Positions 9,783 to 22,029 of a stretch of 64,000 nt of DNA are shown one piece after another (the first letter of the stretch is position 1; each line of letters begins with the position of its first letter). Source of the DNA: Gammaproteobacteria bacterium (lineage in GTDB: Bacteria; Pseudomonadota; Gammaproteobacteria; Pseudomonadales; PIVM01); the NCBI GenBank assembly GCA_003353945.1, contig PIVM01000001.1, positions 62,001 to 126,000 of the forward strand, given 5' to 3'. Below the pieces are notes generated by a model. It saw nothing but the letters and a program-made list of their open reading frames with translations, was not told where the DNA came from and ran no database searches. Position numbers and translations under genes: made by a program.

Positions 9783-10886
9783 ATGAAATTTTCAGTGGAT
9801 AGAGATTATTTTTTAAAGCCTCTAAGTTTAGTGGCCGGTGTCGTGGAGCGTAGACAGACTTTACCCGTACTTTCTAATGTATTGCTTGTGATAAATGGTT
9901 CTGAATTGATGATTACTGGCACTGACTTGGAAGTCGAAATAATGGGCCGACTTGAACTGGATGATTCGCTGGAAGATGGTGAAATAACAGTACCAGCAAA
10001 GAAATTATTGGATATTTGCAAATCATTACCTGAAGGAAGTAGTTTGGAGTTTAGCTCTAATGATAATAAAATGACTGTGAAATCTGGGAGAAGTCGATTT
10101 TCATTGTCAACGCTACCCGTTAGTGATTTTCCAACAGTAGAGGAAAGTGCTTCAGATTTTAGAATAGAACTATTGCAAGGCCAGTTAAGGAAGCTAATTG
10201 ACCAAACTTCTTTTGCAATGGCACAGCAGGATGTACGTTATTATCTAAATGGTATGTTATGGGAGTTATCTAGAAGTCGATTTCAGGCAGTGGCAACAGA
10301 TGGGCATAGATTAGCCATGAGTGGTATCGATACTGAAATCGAAGTAGAGGGTGATAAACAGATCATAGTGCCGAGAAAGGGAATCATAGAATTAGGTCGC
10401 TTATTGCTAGACGAAGAAAAAATAATCGAATTGGTCTTTTGTACCAATCACGTTAGAGCCTACACAGAAAACTATACCTTTACATCAAAATTAATCGATG
10501 GAAAATTTCCAGATTATGAACGAGTAATGCCAAAGGTATGCAATAAAGCAGTTTGTGGTTCAAGACAAGAGCTTAGACAAGCTTTTGCAAGGACATCAAT
10601 ATTATCCAATGAAAAATATAGAGGTATTCGTCTAGTTTTATCTGATGGTAGCCTTCAGATTGTTGCTAATAATCCAGAACAGGAGGAAGCGGAAGAGACC
10701 GTTTCAGTGGATTACAATGGAGAAAAACTAGAGATTGGCTTTAATGTCAGTTATTTGGTAGATGTGCTAACAGTTTTATCGGGTGAAACAGCAAAAATAA
10801 GCCTTTCAGATTCAAATAGCAGTGCTTTAATTGAAGAAGAAGGAAGCAGCGATTCCCAATATGTTGTCATGCCGATGCGGTTGTAG
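9783..10886 (+). CDS. dnaN: DNA polymerase III beta sliding clamp
   Basis: Ring-shaped processivity clamp of DNA polymerase III. The 367 residues match the family length and the three-domain repeat. Recognisable segments are TLPVLSNVLL (residues about 28-37), VSDFPTVEE, ATDGHRLAMSG, DGKFPDYERVMP and the C-terminal YVVMPMRL that forms part of the protein-binding pocket. Its stop codon at 10884-10886 is directly followed by the recF ATG, so the two are translationally coupled. Confidence 0.98.
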   Translation: MKFSVDRDYFLKPLSLVAGVVERRQTLPVLSNVLLVINGSELMITGTDLEVEIMGRLELDDSLEDGEITVPAKKLLDICKSLPEGSSLEFSSNDNKMTVKSGRSRFSLSTLPVSDFPTVEESASDFRIELLQGQLRKLIDQTSFAMAQQDVRYYLNGMLWELSRSRFQAVATDGHRLAMSGIDTEIEVEGDKQIIVPRKGIIELGRLLLDEEKIIELVFCTNHVRAYTENYTFTSKLIDGKFPDYERVMPKVCNKAVCGSRQELRQAFARTSILSNEKYRGIRLVLSDGSLQIVANNPEQEEAEETVSVDYNGEKLEIGFNVSYLVDVLTVLSGETAKISLSDSNSSALIEEEGSSDSQYVVMPMRL

Positions 10887-12011
10887 ATGTTCAAGTCAGA
10901 AGAATTACCACTGCTGCAAAATATTGTCATTAAATGTGTTCGTAACATAAGTTCGGCTGAACTGAATAGTCTTAAAAAAATTAATATAATCTATGGACGA
11001 AATGGAAGTGGAAAAACGTCTGTATTAGAAGCAATAAACATTTTAGGGTTAGCCAGGTCTTTCAGAACTGCAAAATTCAACGCTGTTATTAAAGAAAATG
11101 AAGATTTTTGCATGGTGCATGGCACCTTAACGGGTAGGCGAGAAAGAGCTATACCAGTGGGCGTCATTAGGAAACGAAACAAGGAATTTCTAATAAAAAT
11201 TGACGGCCAAAAAACATCTTCGATTCATCTTCTCGCAGAAAGAATACCCATACAGATATTAAATTCTGACACCTTTCAAATATTGGAAGGTGGCCCAATA
11301 GTAAGAAGAAAGTTTTTGGATTGGGGTGTGTTCCACGTGGAACAAGAATTTAATCATTATTGGCGAAGATTAATGAGGGCTTTGAAGCAGAGGAATGAAG
11401 CGCTTCGTCATGCTAAAATACGCCGCCTAGATGCGGTGCGGCTGTGGGATAAAGAAATATTAACCACATCAAAAGTGATTGATGGTATTAGAGAAAATTA
11501 CTTTGCTGTTCTTGAAAAGAATTTTTCAGGAATCAACAAGAGATTAATCGGCGACTTAGACGTAGAAATTGAATATTTCCCTGGCTGGGATAAAAGAAAG
11601 GGACTTGAAGAACATATATCGGAAAAGCTTGAAATTGACTTAAAGCGAGGATTCACTTCCGTTGGTGCGCACAGAGCAACATTTGATATTAAAAATGGGA
11701 AAAATGACGCGAAACTAGACTTATCTAGGGGCCAACAAAAATTAGCAGTAGCCTCTCTGGTAATCGCGCATGGACTTGCCGTAAATGAGATGTCAGGAAA
11801 ACACTTACTTTATCTAGTCGACGATTTGCCCGCTGAATTGGATGACATAAACCTGTCTACTTTATTACTTGTTTTGATTGAGCTGGATTTTGCCCAAATA
11901 TTCATAACTTGTATAAACGTGGATACGATCATCAGTAAATTAAGTATTATTGATGCTGTGAAATTGTTTCACGTGAAACATGGTGAAGTTGTGGAAACAG
12001 TAGCATCGTAG
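10887..12011 (+). CDS. recF: DNA replication and repair protein RecF
   Basis: SMC-like ATPase that helps load RecA at gaps in DNA with RecO and RecR. The Walker A motif YGRNGSGKTSVLEAI is near residues 33-47, and the signature and Walker B parts are LDLSRGQQKLAVASL and LLYLVDDLPAELDD. Length is 374 residues. The gene starts at the base after the dnaN stop. It carries two parS sites, each in a stretch encoding FHV: GVFHVEQ near residue 150 and KLFHVKH near residue 362. Base composition is AT-rich like dnaA and dnaN. Confidence 0.97.
   Translation: MFKSEELPLLQNIVIKCVRNISSAELNSLKKINIIYGRNGSGKTSVLEAINILGLARSFRTAKFNAVIKENEDFCMVHGTLTGRRERAIPVGVIRKRNKEFLIKIDGQKTSSIHLLAERIPIQILNSDTFQILEGGPIVRRKFLDWGVFHVEQEFNHYWRRLMRALKQRNEALRHAKIRRLDAVRLWDKEILTTSKVIDGIRENYFAVLEKNFSGINKRLIGDLDVEIEYFPGWDKRKGLEEHISEKLEIDLKRGFTSVGAHRATFDIKNGKNDAKLDLSRGQQKLAVASLVIAHGLAVNEMSGKHLLYLVDDLPAELDDINLSTLLLVLIELDFAQIFITCINVDTIISKLSIIDAVKLFHVKHGEVVETVAS
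11329..11344. promoter_or_regulatory. parS centromere site 1
   Basis: The sequence TGTTCCACGTGGAACA is a perfect 16-bp palindrome and fits the bacterial parS consensus bound by ParB. It lies inside recF, about 3 kb from the proposed oriC and about 11 kb from parA. As codons it encodes part of VFHVEQ, a well-conserved RecF segment. Confidence 0.93.
11965..11980. promoter_or_regulatory. parS centromere site 2
   Basis: The sequence TGTTTCACGTGAAACA is a perfect 16-bp palindrome and the consensus parS. It lies near the 3' end of recF, 636 bp from site 1, where the codons give LFHVKH. No other CACGTG core in the window has matching flanks. Confidence 0.95.
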
Positions 12012-12093
12012 TGAGAGAAGCTATTTTGTAGCTTAAGGCGTTGACCATACAACCTTTTTTATTGTATTAATCAGTAATGCATTGGAGCAATAG

Positions 12094-14514
<2,421 letters not shown>

Positions 14515-14550
14515 TATTCTTTAAAATGTGCCATTAAAGGCAATGTTCTT

Positions 14551-17001
14551 ATGGTTAAGCGAGTGAAAGCACTATCCCAAACAAATCGTATTAATGATTT
14601 CCGCGAACTTGTTGAAAGGCAGTTCGGCGTTTGGGGACATCAAGTTTATAGTCATCCCTGGCTAATTATTTTCATTATGCTGGCGATCACCGCAAGCCTT
14701 GGTTCACAACTTCCAAAAATTGATGTAGATACTTCAACAGAAGGGTTTCTCTATGAAGATGATCCGGTAAGGGTTCGCTACGATGCGTTTCGTCAGCAAT
14801 TTTCTAACGATAATAAGACGTTGATGAGTGTGGAAACCACTGAGGTTTTTAATACGACATTTTTAAAGCGTTTTAAAGAATTGCATGAAGAACTAGAGCG
14901 TGAGGTCCCCTATCTCGATGACATAGAAAGTTTAATTAACGTTCGTGAAACCCGCGGAGAAGACGACGCACTTGTTGTAAGTGATTTTCTTGAAGACATA
15001 CCAGAAACAAAGGCTGCTCTACTTGAGAAGAAAAAAGCAGCATTAAGCAATCCATTCTATGTGGGTACGTTTCTTTCTGCAGATAGCAAGACGGCCGTAC
15101 TGACGATTAAGAATCAAATATATGTCACAGATGAAAACAGCGATGACGAAGTCTTAAGCGGATTTGATGACAATATTTCTTATTCACATGATAAAAAAGC
15201 GAGCTTAGAAAAACTCGGCAGCGATAGAGAGCGAGAAATTTTTATTGCTGTCAAAAAGATCATCGATAAATACGACGCTCCGGGATTTCGCATATCCTCT
15301 GTCGGAGGTCCATTTGATGCGGCCTGGTTTTTGAATATGGTCAGCAATGAAATGAGCCGTTTCACGATGTTTGCAATTATTGCTATTGCAGTATTTCTGC
15401 TACTGATTTTTCGTCGTGCTGCCATGCTGTTTCTTCCGCTAAGTGTCTCAATCCTAGCTATGCTATCCACAATGTCCATTATGGCAATGGCAGGAATTAA
15501 AATCAGTTTTTCCATGCAGATTGTCCCGTCCTTCCTTCTCGCCGTTGGGGTCGGTAATTCAGTACATCTATTTACCGTATTTTTTCAAGCATGTAATCGG
15601 GGCGATAACAAAGAAGAAGCACTGGCATATTCTTTACAGCATTCAGGCTTGGCTATTGCTATGACGGGCTTAACGACGGCCGGTGGTCTACTCTCTTTTC
15701 TTTCATCGACGATGAAACCGGTATCTGAGTTTGGCATGATCGCCCCAATGGGAGTGATATTTGCTCTCATCTACTCCTTGGTTTTACTACCGGCTCTTAT
15801 AGCTGTATTCCCCATTAAAATAACGAAACAAGCTGAACGCAATGATACATTTCTACGACGACAACTGGTTAAGTGTGGAGACATAGCCATTACCTACCCC
15901 AAATCCGTTATTTCGATCTGGATATTTTCTGTATGTCTTGCTCTAGTTTTTGCTCTGCAAATAAACTTTTCTTTTTTCCCATATAAGAATCTTCCCGAAG
16001 ATCACTATCTTCGCCAGTCCATAGAAAAGTTCGATACTGATATGGGGGGGTCGGCACCGCTTGAAATCGTGATTGACACAGGAAAAAAAGATGGAATTAA
16101 GGATCCGGAAATACTGCAACTCATTGATGAATTTCGAACATATGCGACAGAAAAGGAATTTCATAACATCAATATATCCAAAGCAATATCCATTATTGAT
16201 GTTAATAAGGAACTCAATCAGGCGCTTAATGAAAACAATCCGGAATTCTATACCATACCCAAAGACAGAGAAGTAGTTGCCCAGGAATTACTACTGTTTG
16301 AAAACAGTGGGGCTGATGACTTGGAGGTATTGGTTGATTCGCAGTTTAGTATGGCAAGAATGTCCTTAACTATGTCATTAGTTGATGGTGTGTATTACAC
16401 ACCGGTTGTTGCCGATCTTAAAGAAAAACTGGCCGAAATGTTTAGAGGTAAAGCTGAATTCTGGGTTAGTGGCGTTATTGATCTTATATTTAGTGTTTTT
16501 GTGCAAATTGCTTATAGTTTAGCAAGTTCGTATGTTATTGCATTCCTGATTGTGACTCCCTTAATGATCGTCCTAATTGGAAATTTGAAGATAGGTCTGA
16601 TCAGCATGATTCCCAATTTGGCGCCCATTATTATTACTCTAGGCATGATGAGTTTAGTCGGTATCGAATTAACGACAGCGACTTTGTTAATGGGCAGTAT
16701 CGCACTGGGTCTTGTAGTAGACGACACTATTCACTTTATGCATAACTTTCAACGCTACTACAACCGGGATCATGATTTGCGTGATGCCGTTAAACAAACA
16801 TTAGAAACAACGGGACAAGCCTTGTTTTTTAGCACTGTTGTACTGTCGACGGCATTTTTTATTTTTGTGATGAACACCTTATCCGACTGGGCAGCCTTTG
16901 GCTTTGCAACGGGATTTTGTATTACCGTTGCCTTTTTTGCGGACATTATTCTGGCGCCAGCATTAGTAGCACTGTTAGTAAAGCACAATGAAAAACTGTA
17001 A
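14551..17001 (+). CDS. RND-superfamily (MMPL/HAE3-type) exporter
   Basis: Inner-membrane transporter of the RND superfamily, 816 residues. It has one N-terminal membrane helix (about residues 36-55), a periplasmic domain, a block of five helices from about residue 271 to 425, then a repeat of this plan: single helix near 450-472, second periplasmic domain, and a final block of helices from about 645 to 810. The loop segment VDTSTEGFLYEDDP after the first helix is typical of the group, whose members have been linked to hopanoid, lipid or pigment movement. The substrate is not known. It follows gyrB by 36 bp in the same direction, where Pseudomonas has no such gene. Confidence 0.85.
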   Translation: MVKRVKALSQTNRINDFRELVERQFGVWGHQVYSHPWLIIFIMLAITASLGSQLPKIDVDTSTEGFLYEDDPVRVRYDAFRQQFSNDNKTLMSVETTEVFNTTFLKRFKELHEELEREVPYLDDIESLINVRETRGEDDALVVSDFLEDIPETKAALLEKKKAALSNPFYVGTFLSADSKTAVLTIKNQIYVTDENSDDEVLSGFDDNISYSHDKKASLEKLGSDREREIFIAVKKIIDKYDAPGFRISSVGGPFDAAWFLNMVSNEMSRFTMFAIIAIAVFLLLIFRRAAMLFLPLSVSILAMLSTMSIMAMAGIKISFSMQIVPSFLLAVGVGNSVHLFTVFFQACNRGDNKEEALAYSLQHSGLAIAMTGLTTAGGLLSFLSSTMKPVSEFGMIAPMGVIFALIYSLVLLPALIAVFPIKITKQAERNDTFLRRQLVKCGDIAITYPKSVISIWIFSVCLALVFALQINFSFFPYKNLPEDHYLRQSIEKFDTDMGGSAPLEIVIDTGKKDGIKDPEILQLIDEFRTYATEKEFHNINISKAISIIDVNKELNQALNENNPEFYTIPKDREVVAQELLLFENSGADDLEVLVDSQFSMARMSLTMSLVDGVYYTPVVADLKEKLAEMFRGKAEFWVSGVIDLIFSVFVQIAYSLASSYVIAFLIVTPLMIVLIGNLKIGLISMIPNLAPIIITLGMMSLVGIELTTATLLMGSIALGLVVDDTIHFMHNFQRYYNRDHDLRDAVKQTLETTGQALFFSTVVLSTAFFIFVMNTLSDWAAFGFATGFCITVAFFADIILAPALVALLVKHNEKL

Positions 17002-17065
17002 GAATAGTTATTCTTTAGAGTGAATACAAAGCAACCAGAATTGCCGACGAAACGTGGTTCTTAAA

Positions 17066-17641
17066 ATGCTTAGCTTTAGTTTAATACCTAATTATGATTC
17101 ACGACCAGGTTTGTCCGTCGGAATCTATAGGATCTCGAATGACTTTGTGACGTTCTTGTTTTTATCGATACTCATGACAGTGAGCCAAGTCATCATGCCT
17201 GTGCAGGCAGATTCTATTTATGAATGCAAAGACATGCATGGCAATCCAGTTTTTAGCACTCAATCCTGTGGGGATGATGCTAAAGAAGTGACTATTGACG
17301 TAGTGCCACCCTCTTCTTCTAAGCCGGAGAAACAAAATAGTGCTGTTTGGGATGAGATTGCGATTTCTAATAGACTACGGGAATTGGATAGAGAGATTGC
17401 TCAGCGGGAGAAAAAAAAGGACTCCCTGGCAGTAAAGCGGGATCAAGAATATGAGAGGCTGCGAGTGTCGAGGGATAATCAGCCGCGAACCCCGGAAGGG
17501 AAGAAAAAGCGCAGTGAAATCAGGCTTAAGATGAAGGCTGTCTACAGAAGGTATAACAAACTTAATTCACGTGAACACGAGGAAATCGGAAAGTTGCAAA
17601 ATGAACGCAGACAGCTTCTTAAAAGGCAAACACAAAACTAA
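17066..17641 (+). CDS. DUF4124 domain protein, probably exported
   Basis: Small protein with a hydrophobic signal-like segment (FVTFLFLSILMTVSQVIMPV) ending in VQA just before a DUF4124-type module (ADSIYECKDMHGNPVFSTQS), then a charged, probably coiled-coil tail rich in Glu, Lys and Arg. DUF4124 modules are common in exported gammaproteobacterial proteins of unknown role. The start is uncertain: GTG at 17054, ATG at 17066 and GTG at 17147 are all in frame without a clear ribosome site, and the signal segment favours a late one. It runs convergent to plsC. Confidence 0.7.
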   Translation: MLSFSLIPNYDSRPGLSVGIYRISNDFVTFLFLSILMTVSQVIMPVQADSIYECKDMHGNPVFSTQSCGDDAKEVTIDVVPPSSSKPEKQNSAVWDEIAISNRLRELDREIAQREKKKDSLAVKRDQEYERLRVSRDNQPRTPEGKKKRSEIRLKMKAVYRRYNKLNSREHEEIGKLQNERRQLLKRQTQN

Positions 17642-17690
17642 CGTTGAAAGGATTCAAATTTTATGATGGAGCGTGTTGGTGAGCTTACAT

Positions 17691-18428
17691 TTAGTGAATT
17701 CTGTAATTTTCGAATTCCACAATTTTTGATTCGATCCATTCTTTGGCCATGCCGGTGATTTCTCTACTGGACCGGTCTGTAGTATTGAGCGCTTGGCTGA
17801 ACTCTACCTTGATCACGCCTGGATATTTTATAAATTGATGGGGGGGCCAACAGTGTCCCGCATTATGGGCAACAAACACGACGGGTACGCTACTACCTGT
17901 CGCTAGATTGGCGCCACCGCGCGCATATTTTCCAGACTGCTGTGTAGAGGTACGGGTTCCTTCGGGAAAAACCAGCACCGAGATACCCTCCCGTAATCGT
18001 TCCGCTCCCTGTGTCATCATTTGTTTTAGCGCTGCACGTGGAGAACCGCGGTTGATCGCTATCGGGTTCATTAAGCGCAAACCCCAACCAAAACCAGGAA
18101 TCGATAACAGCTCCTTTTTTAGGATTGTACTGAGAGGAGAGCACTGGGTTTGCAGAAAAAAGGTTTCCCATTGGCTTTGATGTTTACTTAGCACAACATA
18201 GGGGGCTTTAGGTAAATTCTGTTGTCCACTTACCTGATAGCGGACGCCGCAGCACCAACGCAACCACCAAACAACAGCGTGATTCCACCGAACTAGGTAA
18301 TGTCGTCTGACCGAATAGGGTAACCAGGACATAAATAGTATAGCGGTAAAACCAAACCAGGCTGTAAGGAGAGAGTAACCAAGATAAAATACAGCTGAAC
18401 GAATACTCAGCCAGCAGGTACGAATCAT
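17691..18428 (-). CDS. plsC: 1-acyl-sn-glycerol-3-phosphate acyltransferase family protein
   Basis: Acyltransferase that would convert lysophosphatidic acid to phosphatidic acid at the inner membrane. The 245 residues include an N-terminal membrane segment (about 10-35), the catalytic block SKHQSQWETFF (the H-x4-D/E motif, with Glu), the substrate block NPIAINRG, and FPEGTRT. The gene overlaps gmhB by 4 bp, so the two are coupled. A plsC-like gene next to gmhB and glyS is the same order as in Pseudomonas near the origin. The family also holds ornithine-lipid and lyso-ornithine acyltransferases, so the exact acceptor is inferred. Confidence 0.9.
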   Translation of the reverse strand: MIRTCWLSIRSAVFYLGYSLLTAWFGFTAILFMSWLPYSVRRHYLVRWNHAVVWWLRWCCGVRYQVSGQQNLPKAPYVVLSKHQSQWETFFLQTQCSPLSTILKKELLSIPGFGWGLRLMNPIAINRGSPRAALKQMMTQGAERLREGISVLVFPEGTRTSTQQSGKYARGGANLATGSSVPVVFVAHNAGHCWPPHQFIKYPGVIKVEFSQALNTTDRSSREITGMAKEWIESKIVEFENYRIH

Positions 18429-18991
18429 CGTTTTGTTTCCTTTCCTCTTAAAAGGTAATTGGCGGCTTCCGCTAAGTTACTAAACACCAATAGATCTTTC
18501 CACTCATCTGATTTTTCCGTTTTTTGCAGTGTTGATAGTCCTTTTCCCGTTTTTACGAGGATAGGAATGCAGGATCTGGATCGGGCTAACTGCAAATCTT
18601 TTAAATTATCCCCGATCAATATTTGACCATTCACTGAGCATTGGAACTCTTCCTCAATGGCATCAAGCAATCCGGGTTTTGGTTTTCGACATTGGCAGTT
18701 GTCATCAGGATGGTGGGGGCAGTAAAAAATACCGCTGATCAATCCACCAGCATTTTCTACCAGTTGGCGCATTTTGCTGTGCATGGCTTCAAGGTCGTCA
18801 AGATCAAACAAATTGCGGCCAAGTCCAGATTGATTGCTGGCAACAACAAGGGTAAATCCGTGTTGGGATAGTGTTGCTATGGCATCAATACTGCCAGGTA
18901 TAGGCACCCATTCATCGGCATTTTTAATAAAATGATCTGAGTCCTCGTTGATGACACCATCGCGATCTAAAATGATCAAACCCAAGATCAA
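18425..18991 (-). CDS. gmhB: D-glycero-beta-D-manno-heptose-1,7-bisphosphate 7-phosphatase
   Basis: HAD-family phosphatase of ADP-heptose synthesis for the LPS inner core. It shows the nucleophile motif ILDRDGVIN (residues 7-15), the second motif VVASNQSGLGR, the zinc-binding loop CPHHPDDNCQCRKPKPG and the final acidic motif LIGDNLKDLQLA. Length is 188 residues, normal for GmhB. It lies 6 bp downstream of glyS and overlaps plsC by 4 bp, in the unit glyQ-glyS-gmhB-plsC. Confidence 0.94.
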   Translation of the reverse strand: MILGLIILDRDGVINEDSDHFIKNADEWVPIPGSIDAIATLSQHGFTLVVASNQSGLGRNLFDLDDLEAMHSKMRQLVENAGGLISGIFYCPHHPDDNCQCRKPKPGLLDAIEEEFQCSVNGQILIGDNLKDLQLARSRSCIPILVKTGKGLSTLQKTEKSDEWKDLLVFSNLAEAANYLLRGKETKR

Positions 18992-18997
18992 GACTCC

Positions 18998-21076
18998 TTA
19001 TTTATTAGGTACTAACAACGATATATCAGCAACTTCGAGAAACAGTTGGCGCAAGTGATGTAAAAGTGCGATCCGATTATTTCGCAAGGGTCCATCGTCG
19101 ACCATTATCATCACGTTATCGAAAAATTGATCTACAGGTTCTTTCAGGGCCGCAAGGTTAGTAAGTGCCTGCTTATAGTCTTTATCCTGAAGTAGAGGTT
19201 TGATCGATTCGGCCTGCGATGAAATTTGTTGAGCCAGGCATTGTTCGGCCGACTCTTGAAGCAAGCTTTCATCGATTGTTATCGAATTAATGTCTCCGGC
19301 CTGCTTCAGAAGAATATTAGATACTCTTTTATTTGCAGCGGCAAGTGAGGATGCAGCGGGTTGTTGAGCAAAAGCATTGACAGCCTGGACTCGTCGATCA
19401 AAATCCAATGGTGCACTCACCCCCTTGGCGTTGACGGCAAGGAACACTTCGGTTGCAATATGCTCTGCATTATACCAGGCGCGAAAACGCTCGATCATAT
19501 AATGCAAAACGGTATCCACCAAACCTTCATGACTAGGCAGTGTGGGATAGTTTTGCTGTGCATGCGCCAACAGATCCCGGAGGTCTAAGTCGAGTTCTTT
19601 TTTAACAATGATATTTAATACACCCAAAGAGGCACGTCGTAGTGCAAACGGGTCTTTGTTCCCCGTTGGAGGTTGACCAATACCAAAAATGCCAACCAAT
19701 GTGTCCAGACGATCCGCCAAGGCAAGTACCTGCCCAGTCGCCGATATAGGTAAATCATCTCCGGCGAATCGGGGCCAATACTGTTCATCTAGCGCTTGTG
19801 CAAGTTCTGCCGCTTGGTTTTCAAGGGTGGCATAGTGGAAACCCATCACACCTTGCAAATCCTCAAATTCGAAGACCATTTCGCTGACCAGATCCGCCTT
19901 GCTTAACAGCGCGGCTTTTTCAGCTACTTTCGCATCAGCGCCAATTTGATCTGCAATGTAGACGGCTAGCTTGGCTACACGTTCGGTTTTGTCATAAATA
20001 CTGCCTAGCTGTTTTTGAAAGACAACATTCTTGAGTTTTTCACTTTGAGCGGCCAGAGTCGTTTTTTTATCGGTTTCATAGAAGAAAGCCGCATCCGCTA
20101 GTCTAGGGCGAATAACCCGTTCATTACCGGCGATAATTTGTTGTGGATCCGTGCTTTCAATATTGGCGACAGTGATGAAATAAGGCAGCAGTTTTGAGTC
20201 ATTGTCTTCAACATGAAAGTACTTTTGATGTTTTTTCATTGAGGAAATCAACGCAGCTGCGGGTACTTCAAGAAAACGCTCTTCAAATCTCCCTGCCAGA
20301 GCGACAGGCCATTCAACCAGAGCGGTGACTTCATCCAGAAGAGCCCCGTCGATTTGTGCAATACCACTGATTTTTGCGCCCTGCTCTTGCACCTGCTGCT
20401 TGATGATATTACGTCTATCTCCAAAGCTTGGGATCACATACCCCTGCTCTTTCAAACTGCTTTCGTAATTGGAGGCTGAGCGAAGAGGGAAAGCTTGGGG
20501 TGCGTGAAAACGATGGCCATAAGTTAGATTGCTGGCACTAATACCCAGAATTTCACAGTTAATTGTCTCTTCGCCTAGCAGCATGACGACCCAGTGTACG
20601 GGGCGAACAAACTCTTCTTTTTTATCCCCCCATTTCATTTTTTTAGGGATGGGTAGGCTATCTAGTGCCAATTGAACAACGCCGGGCAGTTCTTCAATCG
20701 CAGTTTTTCCTTCTTGTACAGATCGATAGGCCAGCCGTAAGCCTTTATCAGTCTCTAACTGTTCGAGTTGATCGACCGTTACACCATTTGAGCGTGCAAA
20801 ACCTTCGGCTGCTTTAGTGGGTTTGCCCTCGCCGTCAAATGCGGCTTTGACGGCGGGCCCTAATTTTTCTACCTGCTGGTCTGCTTGCTTTTCATCCAGG
20901 TCTTTTACCCAAACAGCCAGTCGTCGAGGTGTTGCATAGCGTATGGTACTGCCAAGATGGAATCCTGCGCTTGTCAGATTATCCCTGATACTCCGGTCAA
21001 AAGACTCGGAGAGACTCTTCAACGCCTTGGGTGGTAGCTCTTCTGTACCGATTTCTACTAAAAAGTCGATAGCCAT
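18998..21076 (-). CDS. glyS: Glycine-tRNA ligase beta subunit
   Basis: Large subunit of the bacterial heterotetrameric glycyl-tRNA synthetase, which binds tRNA-Gly. The 692 residues open with the diagnostic FLVEIGTEELPPKAL and contain RPVHWVVMLLGEE, SSMKKHQKYFHVED and the HD-domain-like segment KADLVSEMVFEFEDLQGVMG, with GNKDPFALRRASLGVL further on. It begins 2 bp after glyQ and is followed by gmhB. Confidence 0.97.
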   Translation of the reverse strand: MAIDFLVEIGTEELPPKALKSLSESFDRSIRDNLTSAGFHLGSTIRYATPRRLAVWVKDLDEKQADQQVEKLGPAVKAAFDGEGKPTKAAEGFARSNGVTVDQLEQLETDKGLRLAYRSVQEGKTAIEELPGVVQLALDSLPIPKKMKWGDKKEEFVRPVHWVVMLLGEETINCEILGISASNLTYGHRFHAPQAFPLRSASNYESSLKEQGYVIPSFGDRRNIIKQQVQEQGAKISGIAQIDGALLDEVTALVEWPVALAGRFEERFLEVPAAALISSMKKHQKYFHVEDNDSKLLPYFITVANIESTDPQQIIAGNERVIRPRLADAAFFYETDKKTTLAAQSEKLKNVVFQKQLGSIYDKTERVAKLAVYIADQIGADAKVAEKAALLSKADLVSEMVFEFEDLQGVMGFHYATLENQAAELAQALDEQYWPRFAGDDLPISATGQVLALADRLDTLVGIFGIGQPPTGNKDPFALRRASLGVLNIIVKKELDLDLRDLLAHAQQNYPTLPSHEGLVDTVLHYMIERFRAWYNAEHIATEVFLAVNAKGVSAPLDFDRRVQAVNAFAQQPAASSLAAANKRVSNILLKQAGDINSITIDESLLQESAEQCLAQQISSQAESIKPLLQDKDYKQALTNLAALKEPVDQFFDNVMIMVDDGPLRNNRIALLHHLRQLFLEVADISLLVPNK

Positions 21077-21078
21077 TA

Positions 21079-22029
21079 TTATTTGCCCTCCCCTACTTTA
21101 GCCAAAGCTTCTTTGCGTAATGCGTCTGTTGCAAGGGGAAAACCCAATGTCTGGCGCACTTGGTAATAGGCCTGTGCGACATTCCTGGCAAGTGTGCGTA
21201 CACGTAAGATAAAGCGCTGCCTTTCCGTGACTGAAATTGCGTGGCGGGCGTCCAGCAAATTAAATGCGTGCGAGGCTTTCATCACCATCTCATAGGCGGG
21301 TAGCGGTAATTGTGCTTCAATCAGGCGGTTACTTTCCTGCTCGTATTGATCAAAACTCGTAAACAAGAAATCCACATCCGCTTGCTCGAAGTTGTAGTGA
21401 GACATCTCCACCTCGTTTTGATGGAATACGTCACCATAGCTCACATCTCCCTGAGGAGCTCGGGTCCAGACCAAATCGTATATGCTGTCGACTCCCTGCA
21501 GATACATGGCAATCCTTTCTATGCCGTAGGTGATTTCACCGGTGACTGGGCGGCATTCAAGACCTCCTACCTGTTGAAAATAGGTAAACTGAGTCACTTC
21601 CATGCCGTTTAACCACACTTCCCAACCCAAACCCCAGGCGCCTAACGTCGGCGATTCCCAGTTATCTTCGACAAACCGGATATCATGAACCTTCGGGTCG
21701 ATGCCCAGTGATTTCAAGGATTGAAGGTAGAGATCCTGGATATTGTCAGGGGAAGGTTTCAGAACCACCTGAAACTGGTAATAGTGTTGTAGGCGATTAG
21801 GGTTTTCGCCGTAGCGTCCGTCGCTGGGTCGGCGGCAGGGTTGAACATAGGCCGAATTCCAGGTTTCCGGGCCAATAGCGCGTAAAAAAGTGGCGGGATG
21901 AAAAGTACCCGCGCCGACCTCCATATCCAGCGGTTGTAATACGACACAGCCCTGTTCGGCCCAAAATTGTTGCAGTGCCAGAATAAGGCCCTGGAATGTT
22001 GATAGATCTTTAGCACTGGTTTCGGCCAC
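21079..22029 (-). CDS. glyQ: Glycine-tRNA ligase alpha subunit
   Basis: Catalytic class II subunit that makes glycyl-adenylate and charges tRNA-Gly with GlyS. Signatures include [38 protein letters not shown] and [21 protein letters not shown] chose GTG at 22027-22029 (316 residues) because GAGGGG lies 7 bases upstream and the TFQG motif then falls at residue 11, close to its place in E. coli. An in-frame TTG at 22042-22044 would add five residues but has no ribosome site. The glyS gene follows after 2 bp. Confidence 0.95.
   Translation of the reverse strand: MAETSAKDLSTFQGLILALQQFWAEQGCVVLQPLDMEVGAGTFHPATFLRAIGPETWNSAYVQPCRRPSDGRYGENPNRLQHYYQFQVVLKPSPDNIQDLYLQSLKSLGIDPKVHDIRFVEDNWESPTLGAWGLGWEVWLNGMEVTQFTYFQQVGGLECRPVTGEITYGIERIAMYLQGVDSIYDLVWTRAPQGDVSYGDVFHQNEVEMSHYNFEQADVDFLFTSFDQYEQESNRLIEAQLPLPAYEMVMKASHAFNLLDARHAISVTERQRFILRVRTLARNVAQAYYQVRQTLGFPLATDALRKEALAKVGEGK

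Noticed and set aside
17000..17015. AAGAATAGTTATTCTT palindrome after the RND exporter as a terminator
   Set aside because: The stem is almost only A/T with a two-base loop and would not be stable as RNA.
17568..17573. CACGTG core in the DUF4124 gene as a third parS site
   Set aside because: The flanks (TAATT and AACAC) do not match the parS palindrome.
18035..18040. CACGTG core in plsC as a parS site
   Set aside because: Only the six core bases match; the flanks do not pair. The same holds for the core at 23807-23812.
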